Origin: Haliotis asinina
Taxonomy: Eukaryota > Mollusca > Gastropoda > Lepetellida > Haliotidae
Direction of reading: 5' to 3'
Length of the DNA: 64,000 nt
NCBI RefSeq assembly: GCF_037392515.1
Contig: NC_090282.1
Location: 31,981,054-32,045,053 of the forward strand
The position numbers and the translations under genes are program-made. A model generated the notes under the pieces. That model was not told the origin of the DNA and searched no databases. It was given only the letters and a program-made list of their open reading frames with translations. Positions 35,701 to 47,400 of the stretch are shown in pieces (position 1 is the first letter of the stretch; each line of letters begins with the position of its first letter).

Positions 35701-36743
35701 CTTATACACTATCGACTTGGTAGGACATTGTCTTAAACAAGCATATAGTTTTAAAGGGATGCCGGAATAGATGGGTTAAAGCTGGGTTTGCCAAGCTGAA
35801 GACCTGGGTTGTTTGTGTGAAACTCTTTCAAAGTGTCCAGAGGTGTGAGCTAATGAAGAATAATATTAAATGTGTTTATTTCATATGTGCATCCACAAAA
35901 AAGGAAAACATTTTGTCATTGCTACTGGTGACTGTTGAATAACACTTCTCACATCACTATAATGAGTAATTGAGTTTGGTTTTATGACACTTTTGGCAAT
36001 TTGTAAGCATTATCAGGATGGGGAGACAAGAAATTGACTTTAGCCTTTGTACCCAGGGGGAGAATTGAACCTCACTATAACAAGTTCTTGAAAAGTTTTC
36101 ATGGGGACGATATGTCCTATTTAGACCAATCACATTGGACACGAATGAAGCACGGTCATTTTCAATAATATTTACAAATCAAATGTGTTTCCAAATGTGG
36201 ACATGGTTGCTTGATGCAGGAAATATGATCCATTGTTTGATAACGAAACCTGTGAAGATCCGGGTTAGATTTGATCTTCAGAGGCGACTAATGGGTTCAA
36301 GTGGTCAGGCTCACTGACTTGGCTGACACGTCATCATATCCCAACTGCGTAGATCAATGCTGTTGTTGTTGATCACTGGATTGTCTGGTCTAGACTCAAT
36401 TATTTACAGACCTCCTCTGCATAACTGGATTATAGTTGAGTGCAGCATAAAATTAAACTCACTCACTCACTCACACATTCACACACATACTCGCACACAC
36501 ACACAGACACACACACATATGTGCATAACTCATTGATTATATACAGTCCCTGATAGACTAAGTAACAATGATGAGTAATTCTCTCTTCATCCTTCCATGC
36601 GTTTTGTTGTAGGGAGGTTTGATGAAGCAATCAGTGACATGAAGCAAGCCCTGTCCATTGATCCAGAGTTTGAGTCAGCACAGATCTGTCTAAAACAGTC
36701 TATGGAAGATCTCAACAAGAGAAAGACAAACATCCACACCTGA
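32775..36743 (+). CDS. TTC32: tetratricopeptide repeat protein 32
   Basis: TTC32 is a small protein built of TPR helices; its role is poorly known, and TPRs usually bind partner proteins. Exons 32775-32920, 35562-35719 and 36613-36743 join in phase to 144 aa (human 151). Three TPR-like units are visible: residues ~1-35 (ELFDEAEKLERLGKRDEAL), ~53-86 (LAYNNRGFILYQKVDFDEAI) and ~88-122 (FYNRGLIHYRLGRFDEAI), then a short charged tail ending NKRKTNIHT. The pattern of AYNNRG then YNRGL follows the human protein. I chose ATG 32775 because it starts just before the first helix; an in-frame ATG at 32703 would add 24 residues and cannot be ruled out. Intron 1 carries a TTAA-flanked MITE. Confidence 0.85.
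33352..33871. mobile_element. 520-bp TTAA-flanked MITE in TTC32 intron 1
   Basis: Ends AGGCACAATGTGAC and, inverted, AGGCACACTATCAC, with TTAA on both sides (33348-33351 and 33872-33875). TTAA duplications mark piggyBac and Kolobok elements. No coding capacity. Confidence 0.65.
34188..34267. repeat. right-end fragment of the 625-bp long-TIR family
   Basis: Ends CTAAGTTTACTTAGACTG after TTTGTCAGACTCAGTATAG, matching the right end of 42515-43139. Confidence 0.6.
36245..36530 (-). repeat. dispersed repeat family 1 with CACT/CA microsatellite
   Basis: Inverted relative to 43773-44042: CGACTAATGGGTTCAAGTGG, then GGATTGTCTGGTCTAGAC, ending in CTCACTCACTCACTC and running into a CA array (to about 36517). 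It sits in TTC32 intron 2. Confidence 0.65.
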
Positions 36744-37534
36744 TGGTGACTTAACATGCAGCTAGAGGGAGATAACTGGTCAGACTGAAGGGAGATAACT
36801 TCTTGATTGCTGAAAGTGCCAAGAAGTCATTTTCAATTGATCAACATTGTGTTAAGTTTACAGAAGTTGTGGAAAACAAACAACTGGACAGTTTCTGTCT
36901 CTCAGAGATGTGGTTAATTGTTAGAGAACTGTTACAGGGGAAAAACGTTCAAGTCCTCAGAAATTACCTTTTGGATTTTTTAAAGAATAGGCTAGAACTT
37001 GATCTGTTTGTCTTGGCTGTATGCTAAAGATGGCTGCCAACAGCTTTATTGTAGGTATAAAAACATTTTGAAAGGCAAACAAACAAGGTACAAGCAAGTA
37101 CCTGTTCTCTGGTGTTGTTTTCCATTTACAGCTCATGCTGAACATGAAAATGATGTTGAGTTGTTCTGTGGTAGATTGTAATGTGAACACTGCTTGTTAC
37201 AACCTAGTTCAGCTCAGTTGTCTAAGAAACACACTTTGGATTTGTGGTAATTATAGTTGATAGCACATCAAGGAAGTCAGCGTGATAATGTTAAACATCA
37301 AAAAGCATAAGGAGGAAGAGGCAAGGATGACTAAGTCACCCAGCAATTCATATGATGTTGCAACCCTTGGATCACTTGGTGTAGGTTGGATCTCAGGTCC
37401 TGCTGGACACCATACTTATTTAGGGACTTTCATGAGTATTTCTGCCACATTTCAGAGCAGCATTCAATCAATCTCTGCAAGGTAAGCTAAATCCTGTGAT
37501 ACCAGTACCACTTCATTGTTGTTTCTATCCTGAT

Positions 37535-37755
37535 TGGTAGTGGGTATGGATACACCAGGCATCTGAAGTGCTACAATTTGCTGTTTGGATTTATGTCCAT
37601 TTGGCATACCAGAAATATGATCATGGGTTCGAATCCTGGTTCACCCCAGTTCAGTTCCTAGATGTGTCAGCTCAAAGTCTCTGGTCGTGGGTTTCGCTGA
37701 CATGCAATGATATATCAGGACTACAGTGGTGTTAAAACCCAACTCACTCACTCAC
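37535..37755 (+). repeat. tRNA-type SINE family 3 with CACT tail
   Basis: TTTGGCATACCAGAAATATG, B-box GGTTCGAATCC, then TCTCTGGTCGTGGG and a tail GTGTTAAAACCCAACTCAC ending in ACTCACTCAC. Confidence 0.55.
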
Positions 37756-38115
37756 TTTCCTTGAGTAGAATTCAGCCAAACTCTGAATGTGCATATAGCA
37801 AATAGATTGCACTGTTGTTTCGGTGCATGTTGACAAGTCTTTTCATGGTGGTTGTTGGCACTGATAAGTGATTCCCAAGTTTAAAATTGCTAGAATTTTA
37901 AAATAGCAGACACTATGGTAATAAATTATTAATTTACTCTCTTACTACACATTTTTGTAATGATTAGATGAGTGAAGTGCGCTGACCAACCAGATCTTAT
38001 TCTCACATCCTAGAATATGGAACAGGTACATATCTGACCAGATCACATGGATGAATACACCCAGTACACTTCATCATGGTGGCTACAAATAGATGAGGTC
38101 TTGTACTGTTCAGTG

Positions 38116-38743
38116 TCACAGGCCCCCTTAAGTAATTGAAGGAATTACAGCAAATTTGAAGGAATTGCATCTCAAATGTAAACAAACGCATCCCACTTGT
38201 GAAACATAGCAGCAATATCAGTAGTTTAGCAGTAATAACATAAACACAACGCCCCTATCAGAAGCAATGTTGGTAATATTTGAAACACGCTCGACCATCT
38301 TCGGAGATTTCTCAGCTCCATTCCATGATTCGTCAGCCAGGTATTGAAACTCACACATCAAAACATGGCGTCACTGGAAGGAGCACCCGTCTCGGTGAGT
38401 TTTGTTTTTGGTTTCTACTGTTTTCATTTTCATAATAATCCATCTTTGACCACACATGTTGAATGAGTTTAGGTATGAGGTGTTGTCGGAGCTATAGATT
38501 ATTGTTTTAGGAAAAGATCGTCACTGCAGAAGAGCGTCATAAATCATGCCTCTGGAGGCTTCCGATGTACATACGTAAACAACCTCCAGGGGCATGACTT
38601 TTGATGTTGTGTTTACATTATTACCTCTAAACTACCGATATCGCTGCTATTGTTTCGCGAGTGGGCTGCGTTAGTTTACATTTGAGATGCAATTACTTGA
38701 AATTTGCCATAATTCCTTCAATTACATAGGGGGGCCTGATGCT
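38116..38743. mobile_element. inverted-repeat element carrying a mini-exon
   Basis: Left arm starts CACAGGCCCCCTTAAGTAATTG-like and right arm, inverted, CATCAGGCCCCCCTATGTAA; arms extend about 145 bases with shared GCATCTCAAATGTAAAC. The centre contains ATGGCGTCACTGGAAGGAGC (from 38365) and then a GTGAGT donor. Flanks belong to one tandem repeat unit, so it inserted there. Confidence 0.6.
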
Positions 38744-38950
38744 AGTGTGTATGGAGACTTCTTGTCACTGGTGTGTCTAGAAGGGGTAGATCAGTGATGT
38801 CTTGTACTATTCCATATCAGTGTGTATTGAGACTGATGAGGTATTGTACTGTTCCCTATGAGTGTATATGGAGACCTGTCATCACTGGTATTCCAGAGGG
38901 GTTAGACCGATGAGGTCTTGTACTATTCCATATCAGTGTGTATGGTTCTT
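38743..38950. repeat. tandem repeat, ~2-3 diverged units
   Basis: TCTTGTACTATTCCATATCA and AGTGTGTATGGAGAC-type stretches recur in order between 38743 and 38950. A further piece (GATGAGGTCTTGTACTGTTC) lies left of the inverted-repeat element near 38093. Confidence 0.6.
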
Positions 38951-40547
38951 AAAAACCTGTAAGAATCTGGTATTAGTGACTTGCATCCTGTAAGATGTTG
39001 TACCAATATGGACTGATAATAGTGTGATTGTTAGATACATGTACTTGGCATTCGTAAACCAGCTTTGCATTGTGCATTTGAATTTGTAAACTTGTGAAAA
39101 TATCAAAGTTATTCATTTTTAATTGATTTCTGTAAAACTGAATTAACAGATAAAAGTAGTCATCTTATGTTAATTTCATATTAGATGTTTTCACTGAATG
39201 AAATGCTGCGATGAAGCATACCCACAGAATTCTATTTGTAGAGAGGGAATGGGAGGGGATTGGGATACGATACATGTGCAAGATATGGTGCTTCTTCAGT
39301 GCTATTAAATTGTAGTAAGATGTTTTCAGTATTTTGAAAATGCAATACTTGTTGAGATTTGTTTCCAGATAGCTTCTTTCATGTAATACATGTAATATTT
39401 TCTTCTATGAAATGTCAAACTACAGTCAAAATTCTAAATTGTACATTGTTTCCCTCTTTGTCCAGTTTCATAGGTCAAGGTAATTCAATTGGACAGCCTT
39501 TTTCAGTGTTATGATATTGTTTTAGTAGAGGTTTCTTTTAAACTGAAGAATTAAGAACTGGAGCTTACGCTTTTAAATCTATCCACTAAAACTCAAAAGC
39601 TGAGTGCTATTTTTCATTATAGATATTGATGACAAGAAAGATATAGTAATACAACTGTCTCAGGAGCTAGGACTAAAATGTGATATTATGGAGAACATTA
39701 CATGAGCAAGGAATATTCAGACCCCCCACCCCCACCCCCAAACTGTTATTGCAGTGTTTTCATTTTCTTCAGACAGTACATACAATTAGGTAAAAATCGA
39801 AAATCATTTTCCTGGTCTATGTAGGTATGGCTGGACATATCTTGCTAGCTTTTGTTGAACTTATTTCATGCTTAAAAGATCATGTTCTTATCAATTCTTC
39901 CGAAAGCACTTCATAGCGGTATCATACTCTTCTTCTATGGGATTGATATCTGTAGATTACACATTTATATGCTGTTGACTGGAGATTTAATGTGTATATT
40001 GTATCTTTGTGGGACTTTGTGTGTTATGTTTTTTACATTGTACTATTTGCTCAAAAGCTGTTTGTACGAATGAATAGTGATTCATGTTTTATGAAGTCAG
40101 TATTGAATAAACATTGCCAAACTTTGTGCTGAAGTATTTGTTGCTTGTAAACAACCTGTTGAGGGCATTATGTTGACCTGTCTATAACCAGATTTTGGAC
40201 TGGCAAACCAGTGGTGGATGTAGACCTGCTGCTCATGAATCGTCATGGGGACTTTGTGTGGGAATGCATGAAGACCTGAGACAAAGCATTCCAGCAGCCA
40301 TTTGGCATCCAAAAGATGGATGTTGTCTTAATGAAACAAGAAGGGCGTTATGCAATGGCAATAATAATTTTTTTTGTGTGGTGAAGTTTGTGTTGTGTTG
40401 AACCTATGCTGAATGTAAAAGGTCACTAAATCACATGATGGCATGTCATTGTAAACGCTTTGAAAAGGATCGATGCTCACTGTATCAATGACAGAATTGT
40501 AAGGGCCAGACTTAAGTTTGTATATTGCATCATCCATGCATGCATAA

Positions 40548-40953
40548 CTAGGGCTCCACAGTATTACCGTTATACCAGTATATCGCAATATGCATTTTAA
40601 ATGTAACATATTGCAATATTTTTCTGAGAACCAGTATATTGGTTAAGGGACATATATGAAGTGTTTGTCATAATCTTTATGGCTTTATTAAAATCTACAT
40701 AGATCTTCACAACAAATATTTTCCTTGGTTATTCAACGACAAAATTCTGTTGACATTGCTGTTATCAGAACCATAACAAAAATGTTTAGGGACATAATTA
40801 TGATGTAGAAAATAGGACTGACATGCACAATTTGTGCAACTAACTGTCAAACACTTGAGGTCACAAAATATTGCAATACATACCGCAATACAGGTACCTA
40901 TATCGCAGTATACTACAATATAATTTTGATTGCTGATACACATCCCTATACAT
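40548..40953. mobile_element. possible MITE with TATCGCAATA motifs
   Basis: Starts near GGGCTCCACAGTATTACC and ends near GATACACATCCC, with repeated ATATCGCAATA-type motifs on both halves in inverted arrangement. Target duplication was not clear. Confidence 0.35.
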
Positions 40954-41190
40954 ACCATACTGACAGTAACTAACCTAGATCTTGATTTATTAGTATGACT
41001 TAAAGAGAAGTGCCTGCTTCAATTTTAATGTCTTCAATGTGATGATTTAACCCCAAGACTACCCCACTGCCTGTCTTAATGAAGCATCGATGTCAAGTAT
41101 GAAACGACTGACATCTCCTTACTTAGTTTATTCCACTATAAACATTCATCACCAATGTCTGTTGTAAATTTGATCATACAATGAAATGAC

Positions 41191-41196
41191 TTTATT
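41191..41196 (-). terminator. poly(A) signal of SNRNP40
   Basis: AATAAA on the minus strand about 235 bases after the stop codon. Confidence 0.45.
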
Positions 41197-41429
41197 TACA
41201 AAATGGTAAATGCAACCTCAAATTCATTCTTGAGACATGAGAGAGGTACCTGGTCTGCAGCATGGAACAGGGCAACCGTCAGTGTGACACTGTACTGTTC
41301 ATTAGGCTGTCTCACAGACAAAATATATGGTGCCCATGCTGCATCCAGTGCGTACTCAGACATACACTGTGTGCATGTCATATTTCACTTTTGTTACGGA
41401 GTGTATACACGTCTGCTGTAGAGACATGG

Positions 41430-44400
41430 TCACTCTATTTCTCCGAGGAACATCTTCTTATCACTGGAACAGGAGAGCACTGGAAAGAAACGAACAGTCC
41501 TCAAACCTCCACAACATACATGCTTATACCACAGGCATTGTGTGTATAAAATACATTGAAAACATATAAAAGCACTTATATTTTCTGGTTAACCTGACAT
41601 AGAGACAAGACTGTATACACATCACCAAAGAAAAATAATAAACTCAAACTATTTTTAGTCACATATCTGAACAACCTGTTTCTTAAGGAAGTCTTATGTT
41701 TTACATGAAACTTTCAAGCACATAAGTTCTTTCAGAACTTTGGAATTACCTATTGGTTCATGAGGGTGGAAGTCCACTTCATTGATGGAGCCTGCGTGAC
41801 CAGGAAGTTTGTATAAGATCCTTCGTGACGTCGTATCCCACACATAGACAAAGCGGTCACCAGAACCTGCTGTCACCTTGCTGCCATCTGCCGACCATGA
41901 ACAGTGCAACAGATTCTGAAATTTAAAGAACATGAATACTTTAGTATTAAATACACTCACAAACCAACGTTCTGGTATTAACTGTTCAGCTTAGATATGG
42001 GAGTTCACATGAAAAGACCAAATGACTGGGTACGGGTTTATGTCGCTTTTAGCAATATTCCAGAAATATCATGCACACCAGAAATGGGCATCACACATTT
42101 GAATCCAGGCCTTAAGCATGACGAGATGATGCTTTAACCTCTAGCCTACCCCAAAGAAACAATGAAAAGCAGGCTAAGGCAGTTGATTAGGTCAAATTCT
42201 GTTTCACATGCAATGGTTTATTTTTTAATTATTTTTCAATGGAATAGGTCAGATTTAATCATAAAACTAAATGATGGTATGGGATAAATATCATTGCATC
42301 TTGGATGTCTATAAGAACTAAATATGTGAACAACTGAAACTGCAAGGGAAAATTTAGTTTATGCTTTCTTTTTACCTCATCCTAAGATCAGCTTGACATC
42401 ATAATGCCTATTCTTTATGATGTGGGTTTATGCCAGCAATACCCAAGTTATATCATAGCATATTAGCTTAGTGAAAGTAGAAAGTGATCTGGTCTCAGAC
42501 GTTTAACATTCTGGCAGTCTAACTTAAAAAAAGTCTCAGTACTTTTCGTTACACTCCACCACTGAGTGTAACAAAACCTTATGGGAGGTCGCATCAGGCA
42601 CCCTTTGAGATTGACCAATCAGAACACAGCTTACCAAATTGCGAAAGTGCACTTTTGCACATACCTTTTGAACTTTTTATCTCGAAAAGTTTCATACCTG
42701 AACGATTCTGAATGCTATTTAGCTTACACTCGCTTCCAGGTGATGCACATGGCGTACGTACAACCATGACAACGGTGAGTAAACAGTCGCTGAAAATGGT
42801 TTTTTGGCAATATTCAAGGATGTCATCTTGCGGAAATATTAGCTAATGGTAACCATGTCAACACAAACCCCAAAGCGTATATACCGCAGGTCAAATAACT
42901 GTGTTACATGCTGATTTGTATGTGGAGAGATCTGTGTCGGTGACCTGAATATTTTGAAAGTCCCTCTGATCCCTAAACAGTAGCCGTTGTCTGATTGGTT
43001 AAATCTAATTAACCGTCTCGCGTGTGATTGGATGGTCATTGGTCGTCCAAAGGTTCCCTGACTCGACCTTCTACTAGGTTTTGTTAGACTCAGTGGTGGA
43101 GTGTAACGAAATACACTGAGACTAAGTTTACTTAGACTGAACATTCTGGTGCACATTTGTATCTTGTTGACAAAATTAGAAACATAATGGTTGGTCATGT
43201 GACTGTTTCGGTGGGATGGTATGCAAGGGAGGCAACTCATGGGCGAGTGTACTTTTAATCCTCTTCAATGGGAACCAAGTGTTCCACTGTCACTCGCATA
43301 GAAGGAGACAAGCATAATAAGCATGAGTCAGGATAAGACTACATGGCTACTCGAAGTAAAGAATTAAAGCAGGTACTACAGTAAAACACTACAGACTCCT
43401 ACATAACTGTACCTTCTCAAATGTATGTTGATGACCTTGAAATATCTTAACACATCGTTCTTGGGGTGCAAAGGGTCGGATATCCCACACTCTCACTGAA
43501 ATAGAACATTGAAGTTAAACATATAAACACAATAAATGAAACTTGACCACAGTGTGAGACATGAGGCCTTTGCTATACAATCCAGTGCTTGAAAGTATGA
43601 CCATCCCTCCACATACTTAAAGTAACAGAGGTTTCTTCTGGGCAGCAAGAAAGCATGTAAATGGAACCTTGCTCTAATCTGAGCAAGAGTAATTGTCCTT
43701 TCTCCTGTCCAGGCAAACCAGTATTTATCATTATGAACTCCCTTGCCATCAGCGTATAGTGACACAGATTTCTGGTGAGTGAGTGAGTGAGTTTAGTTTT
43801 ACGCTGCACTCAGCAATATTTCAGCTATATGGCAGCGGTCTGTAAACAATCGAGTCTGGATCAGACAAACCAGTGATCAACAACATAAGCACTGATCTGC
43901 GCAATTGGGAACCAATGACGTGTCAAGTCAGCGAGTCTGACCACCAGATCCCGTTAGTCGCCTCTTACGACAAGCATAGTTGCCTATTATGGCAAGCATG
44001 GGTTGCTGAAAGCCTATTCTACCCCGGAACCTTCACGGGTGACTTCTGGTAAACCATTACATCATTGGTTGACTACTACAACAAGCATGGTATACTGAGG
44101 ATATATTCGGCTTTGTAATGCCCATTCAGAGAGTATAACAATACTGTACTGTCCTATACATGTTCCTTTGATGCTCCTATGGCCTTACATGTATTATCCA
44201 TGGCATTGGAGAGGAGATAGGACCCATCTGGGCTGACTTCAATCCCTGTCACTGTGTCAGAGTGGCCTCGCATTCGATATAGGACATCATTCTTTCTCAA
44301 GTCCCAAACCTGGGAAAACAAGCAAAACAATGTCTCAAACACCTTGACAACAATTATTTCTTGAAAATCCAAAATGAGACACTGTTAGCAAGTCTAAACA

Positions 44401-47400
44401 CAGAACTAAATCAGAATTTGTAACACAGTATGACTATCCCTGTATAACAACTGACATAAATGACAGATTTTGATTTGATGGATTTTAAAGCAATACACTT
44501 TTGAGAATTATGCCAATAAGCCAAGTATGTGACAGGGTAAATGTTGCAAAAAATAAACACAGGCACTCTTGACAGTAAAAAACTAAAAAAAATCTTTGCC
44601 ATCACATTTCATTAAAAACACAATATACTAGTAACTGCTTCACCATAATCTGTTAATTTGTGTCAACACAAGCAACATGGTGAAAATGGTGGTGGGGGTG
44701 GAAAGCTATGTATCAATCATGTTAGAGAGAATGATCTCCAAATCATATTAGTCATCCCTTATGGCATGTACTGAATGCAGGATACTCACCCTAAAGTATC
44801 AGTAAAAATAATGATGTGTATCCACGCAAAGATGTATAACTGTATAGACAATCTTGTGTTTCAGTATAAACAACCGTGTGTTGATATGAACAACCATCTA
44901 TGTCAGTATGAACAATCATGTGTGTCAGTATAAACAATCATGTGCATCAATATAAACAACTCCTGTGATGGTAAAAACAATCATCTGTGTTAGTATACCG
45001 AATCATGCGTATCAGTATAAACAATTAGTGAGTCAGTGTACACAATCATATGTGTTAGCATAAACAATCATGTTTGTCAGCATAAACAATCATGTCAGCA
45101 TAAGGAATCATGTGTGTCAGCATCAGCAGTTAATGGGTCAGTGTACACAATCATATGTTAGTATAAACAATCACATATATCAGCATAAGCAATCATGTGT
45201 TCAGTGTTTGCGATACTTTAATTTGCCTGTTGGCCATCAGGACCTGTTACCACCTGCAAGCTTTGAAATCTACAGGCCCTGAATGAAATTTGCAGGATCA
45301 TTTTGTTAAAGGCAAACCAATTAAAATGAAATTGACGTTGTACACTTTAACAGTTTCTACAAAATTAATCAGCATGTCCATAGCACAGGGAGACATTTTT
45401 ATTTGCTATAGACTGGTGTTAACATTCACATGCGCAAAGAACTAATGTAAGTGAAACTAAGTTTTTGTGACATGATGGATCGTGGATGATTCACGAACAT
45501 GGAAGGAAAAATAAAAAAAATAAATTCCAGACAGATGATTTACTGAAGGCCACAAGGGCCTGCTGATAATTGAAACTCCCCGCCCGATGCAATTCTTTTG
45601 AATGCTGCATGTGTCAGTATTAATAATCATTTCTAACTATAAACAATCATGTCTGTCTGTATAAAAATTGGTGTGTCAATATACACAATCATAATCATGT
45701 GTGTAATTATACACAAGTGAGTCAGTATAAACAATCACATGTGTGAGCATAAACAATCACATGTGTCAGTTACACAATCAAGTGTCAGTGTAAACAACCA
45801 TGTGACCACACTATCTCACCTTGATGTCATTGTCAATCCCACCAGAGAAGATCTGTTCTGCTGTGTCGTTGAAACTGACGGCTGTTACTTGGTATGTGTT
45901 CTGGAATGTCTGTATCACACCCTTCTTTCTGGCATCCCACAACTGAAACGAAACAAAAGCATTGCACATACTGCTCGCATTAGCCATCTGAAGCCTGCAG
46001 TTTAAAGAGACATTCTATCAGTACTTTCAGTAAGCAGAATAAGAATCATCTAGTGAATGCCTTCTCACAATGCCTTTCCACAAGGTAGGGGTGCTTTGTG
46101 GTCTTGCACAAGACTAAACATGTGCAGGTTTAGTGCTTACCCTGTGAGATGCCATGCCACAGTTTATCATGGTGAATACCCATCACAGACACATTACACC
46201 AAGTACAAGTGAGGGAGTTTTAGTTTTACACTGCTTTTAGCAATATTCCAGCAATATTATGGCTGGGGACACCTGATATGGGGTTCATGCTTTGAACCCA
46301 AAGTGGGGAATTGAATCCAGGTTTTCTTGTGTGATGACAGAACACATTAACCACTGAGCTATCCAACCGTCCCATACCAACCAGATCCATGAAGGTCCCA
46401 GGGTAGAATAGGCTTTCGGCAACCCATGCTTGCCATAAAAGTGACTATTCTTGTCGTAAGAGGCGACTAATGGGATCGGATGATCAGACTCGCTGACTTG
46501 ATTGACACATCATCGGTTCCCAATTGCACAGATCGATGCTCATGTTGTTGATCACTGGATTGTCTGGTCCAGACTTGATTATTTACAGACCGCCACCATA
46601 TAGCTGGAATATAGCTGAGTGCGGCGTAAACTCACTCACCCATACCAACCATGAGCAGAGAACATGGAGTTGTTGTTTCATTCCTTTATTGTTTAGCACC
46701 AGGATGGATGCAATCTCATTCATAAATCACAACAACACTTGCAGTGGTAGGATACACATCTCCCTGATGTAAGAGAATAACCTGACTATAGAAGTCCACT
46801 TTCCACCCTTGCCCAACCCGGCTGGAATTTCGTCTTTGTTCAAAGTGCCAGTAGTGACTGTTATGAGTAAATGTAATTTTCTGAATAAAATTGATATTTT
46901 ATACCTATCCTGACTCATGCTTATTGTCTTTATCTCCTCCCTCTATATGAAGACACTGGAACACTTGAAATCCCTTGAAGTTCCCTTCTATTTGAAGCAG
47001 ATGTACAATACACTCACCCATCGGGAACCTCCCTTTCCCATTAACATGTTCACATGATCTGCCTTGCTTGCCACTCTCTCCTAATCTCCTTATCCTGACT
47101 CATTCTTCTTATGCCTACAGAAACCGATGGAGACGGTGGTGGGTAAGGAAATGCTGGATTCTGTTCACTGCCATATAAGTACATCACATAACGGCAATAG
47201 TTCGGTCCTGTTCTTCCATTATTCATCTCTGTGATGGGGGGATCACATCCAGTCAAACTTGTCTTCATGAAGCACTCCGTAGAGTGTCTCAACAAGTCAC
47301 ATGATAAACGGGTGAGTGAAACTCAGCACTTTTGTGGAACCATTAGTTGTTGTGCAAACAAATTGGTGAAAGCTAATGATGGCCTCTGTGGTCACGTAGG

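Larger units (their letters stand above)
36744..41190. other. spacer between TTC32 and SNRNP40
   Basis: Convergent spacer of 4.4 kb. It holds a SINE at 37535-37755, an inverted-repeat element at 38116-38743 inside a tandem array, and a possible MITE at 40548-40953. The rest is AT-rich with no gene recognised. Confidence 0.5.

Noticed and set aside
37282-37485. 67-residue frame downstream of TTC32
   Set aside because: No family similarity, no splice-site support, and it lies where the TTC32 3' UTR is expected.
39721-39741. G-quadruplex on the minus strand (CCCCCCACCCCCACCCCC)
   Set aside because: Only three clear tracts; a fourth would need to split the first run. Not supported enough.
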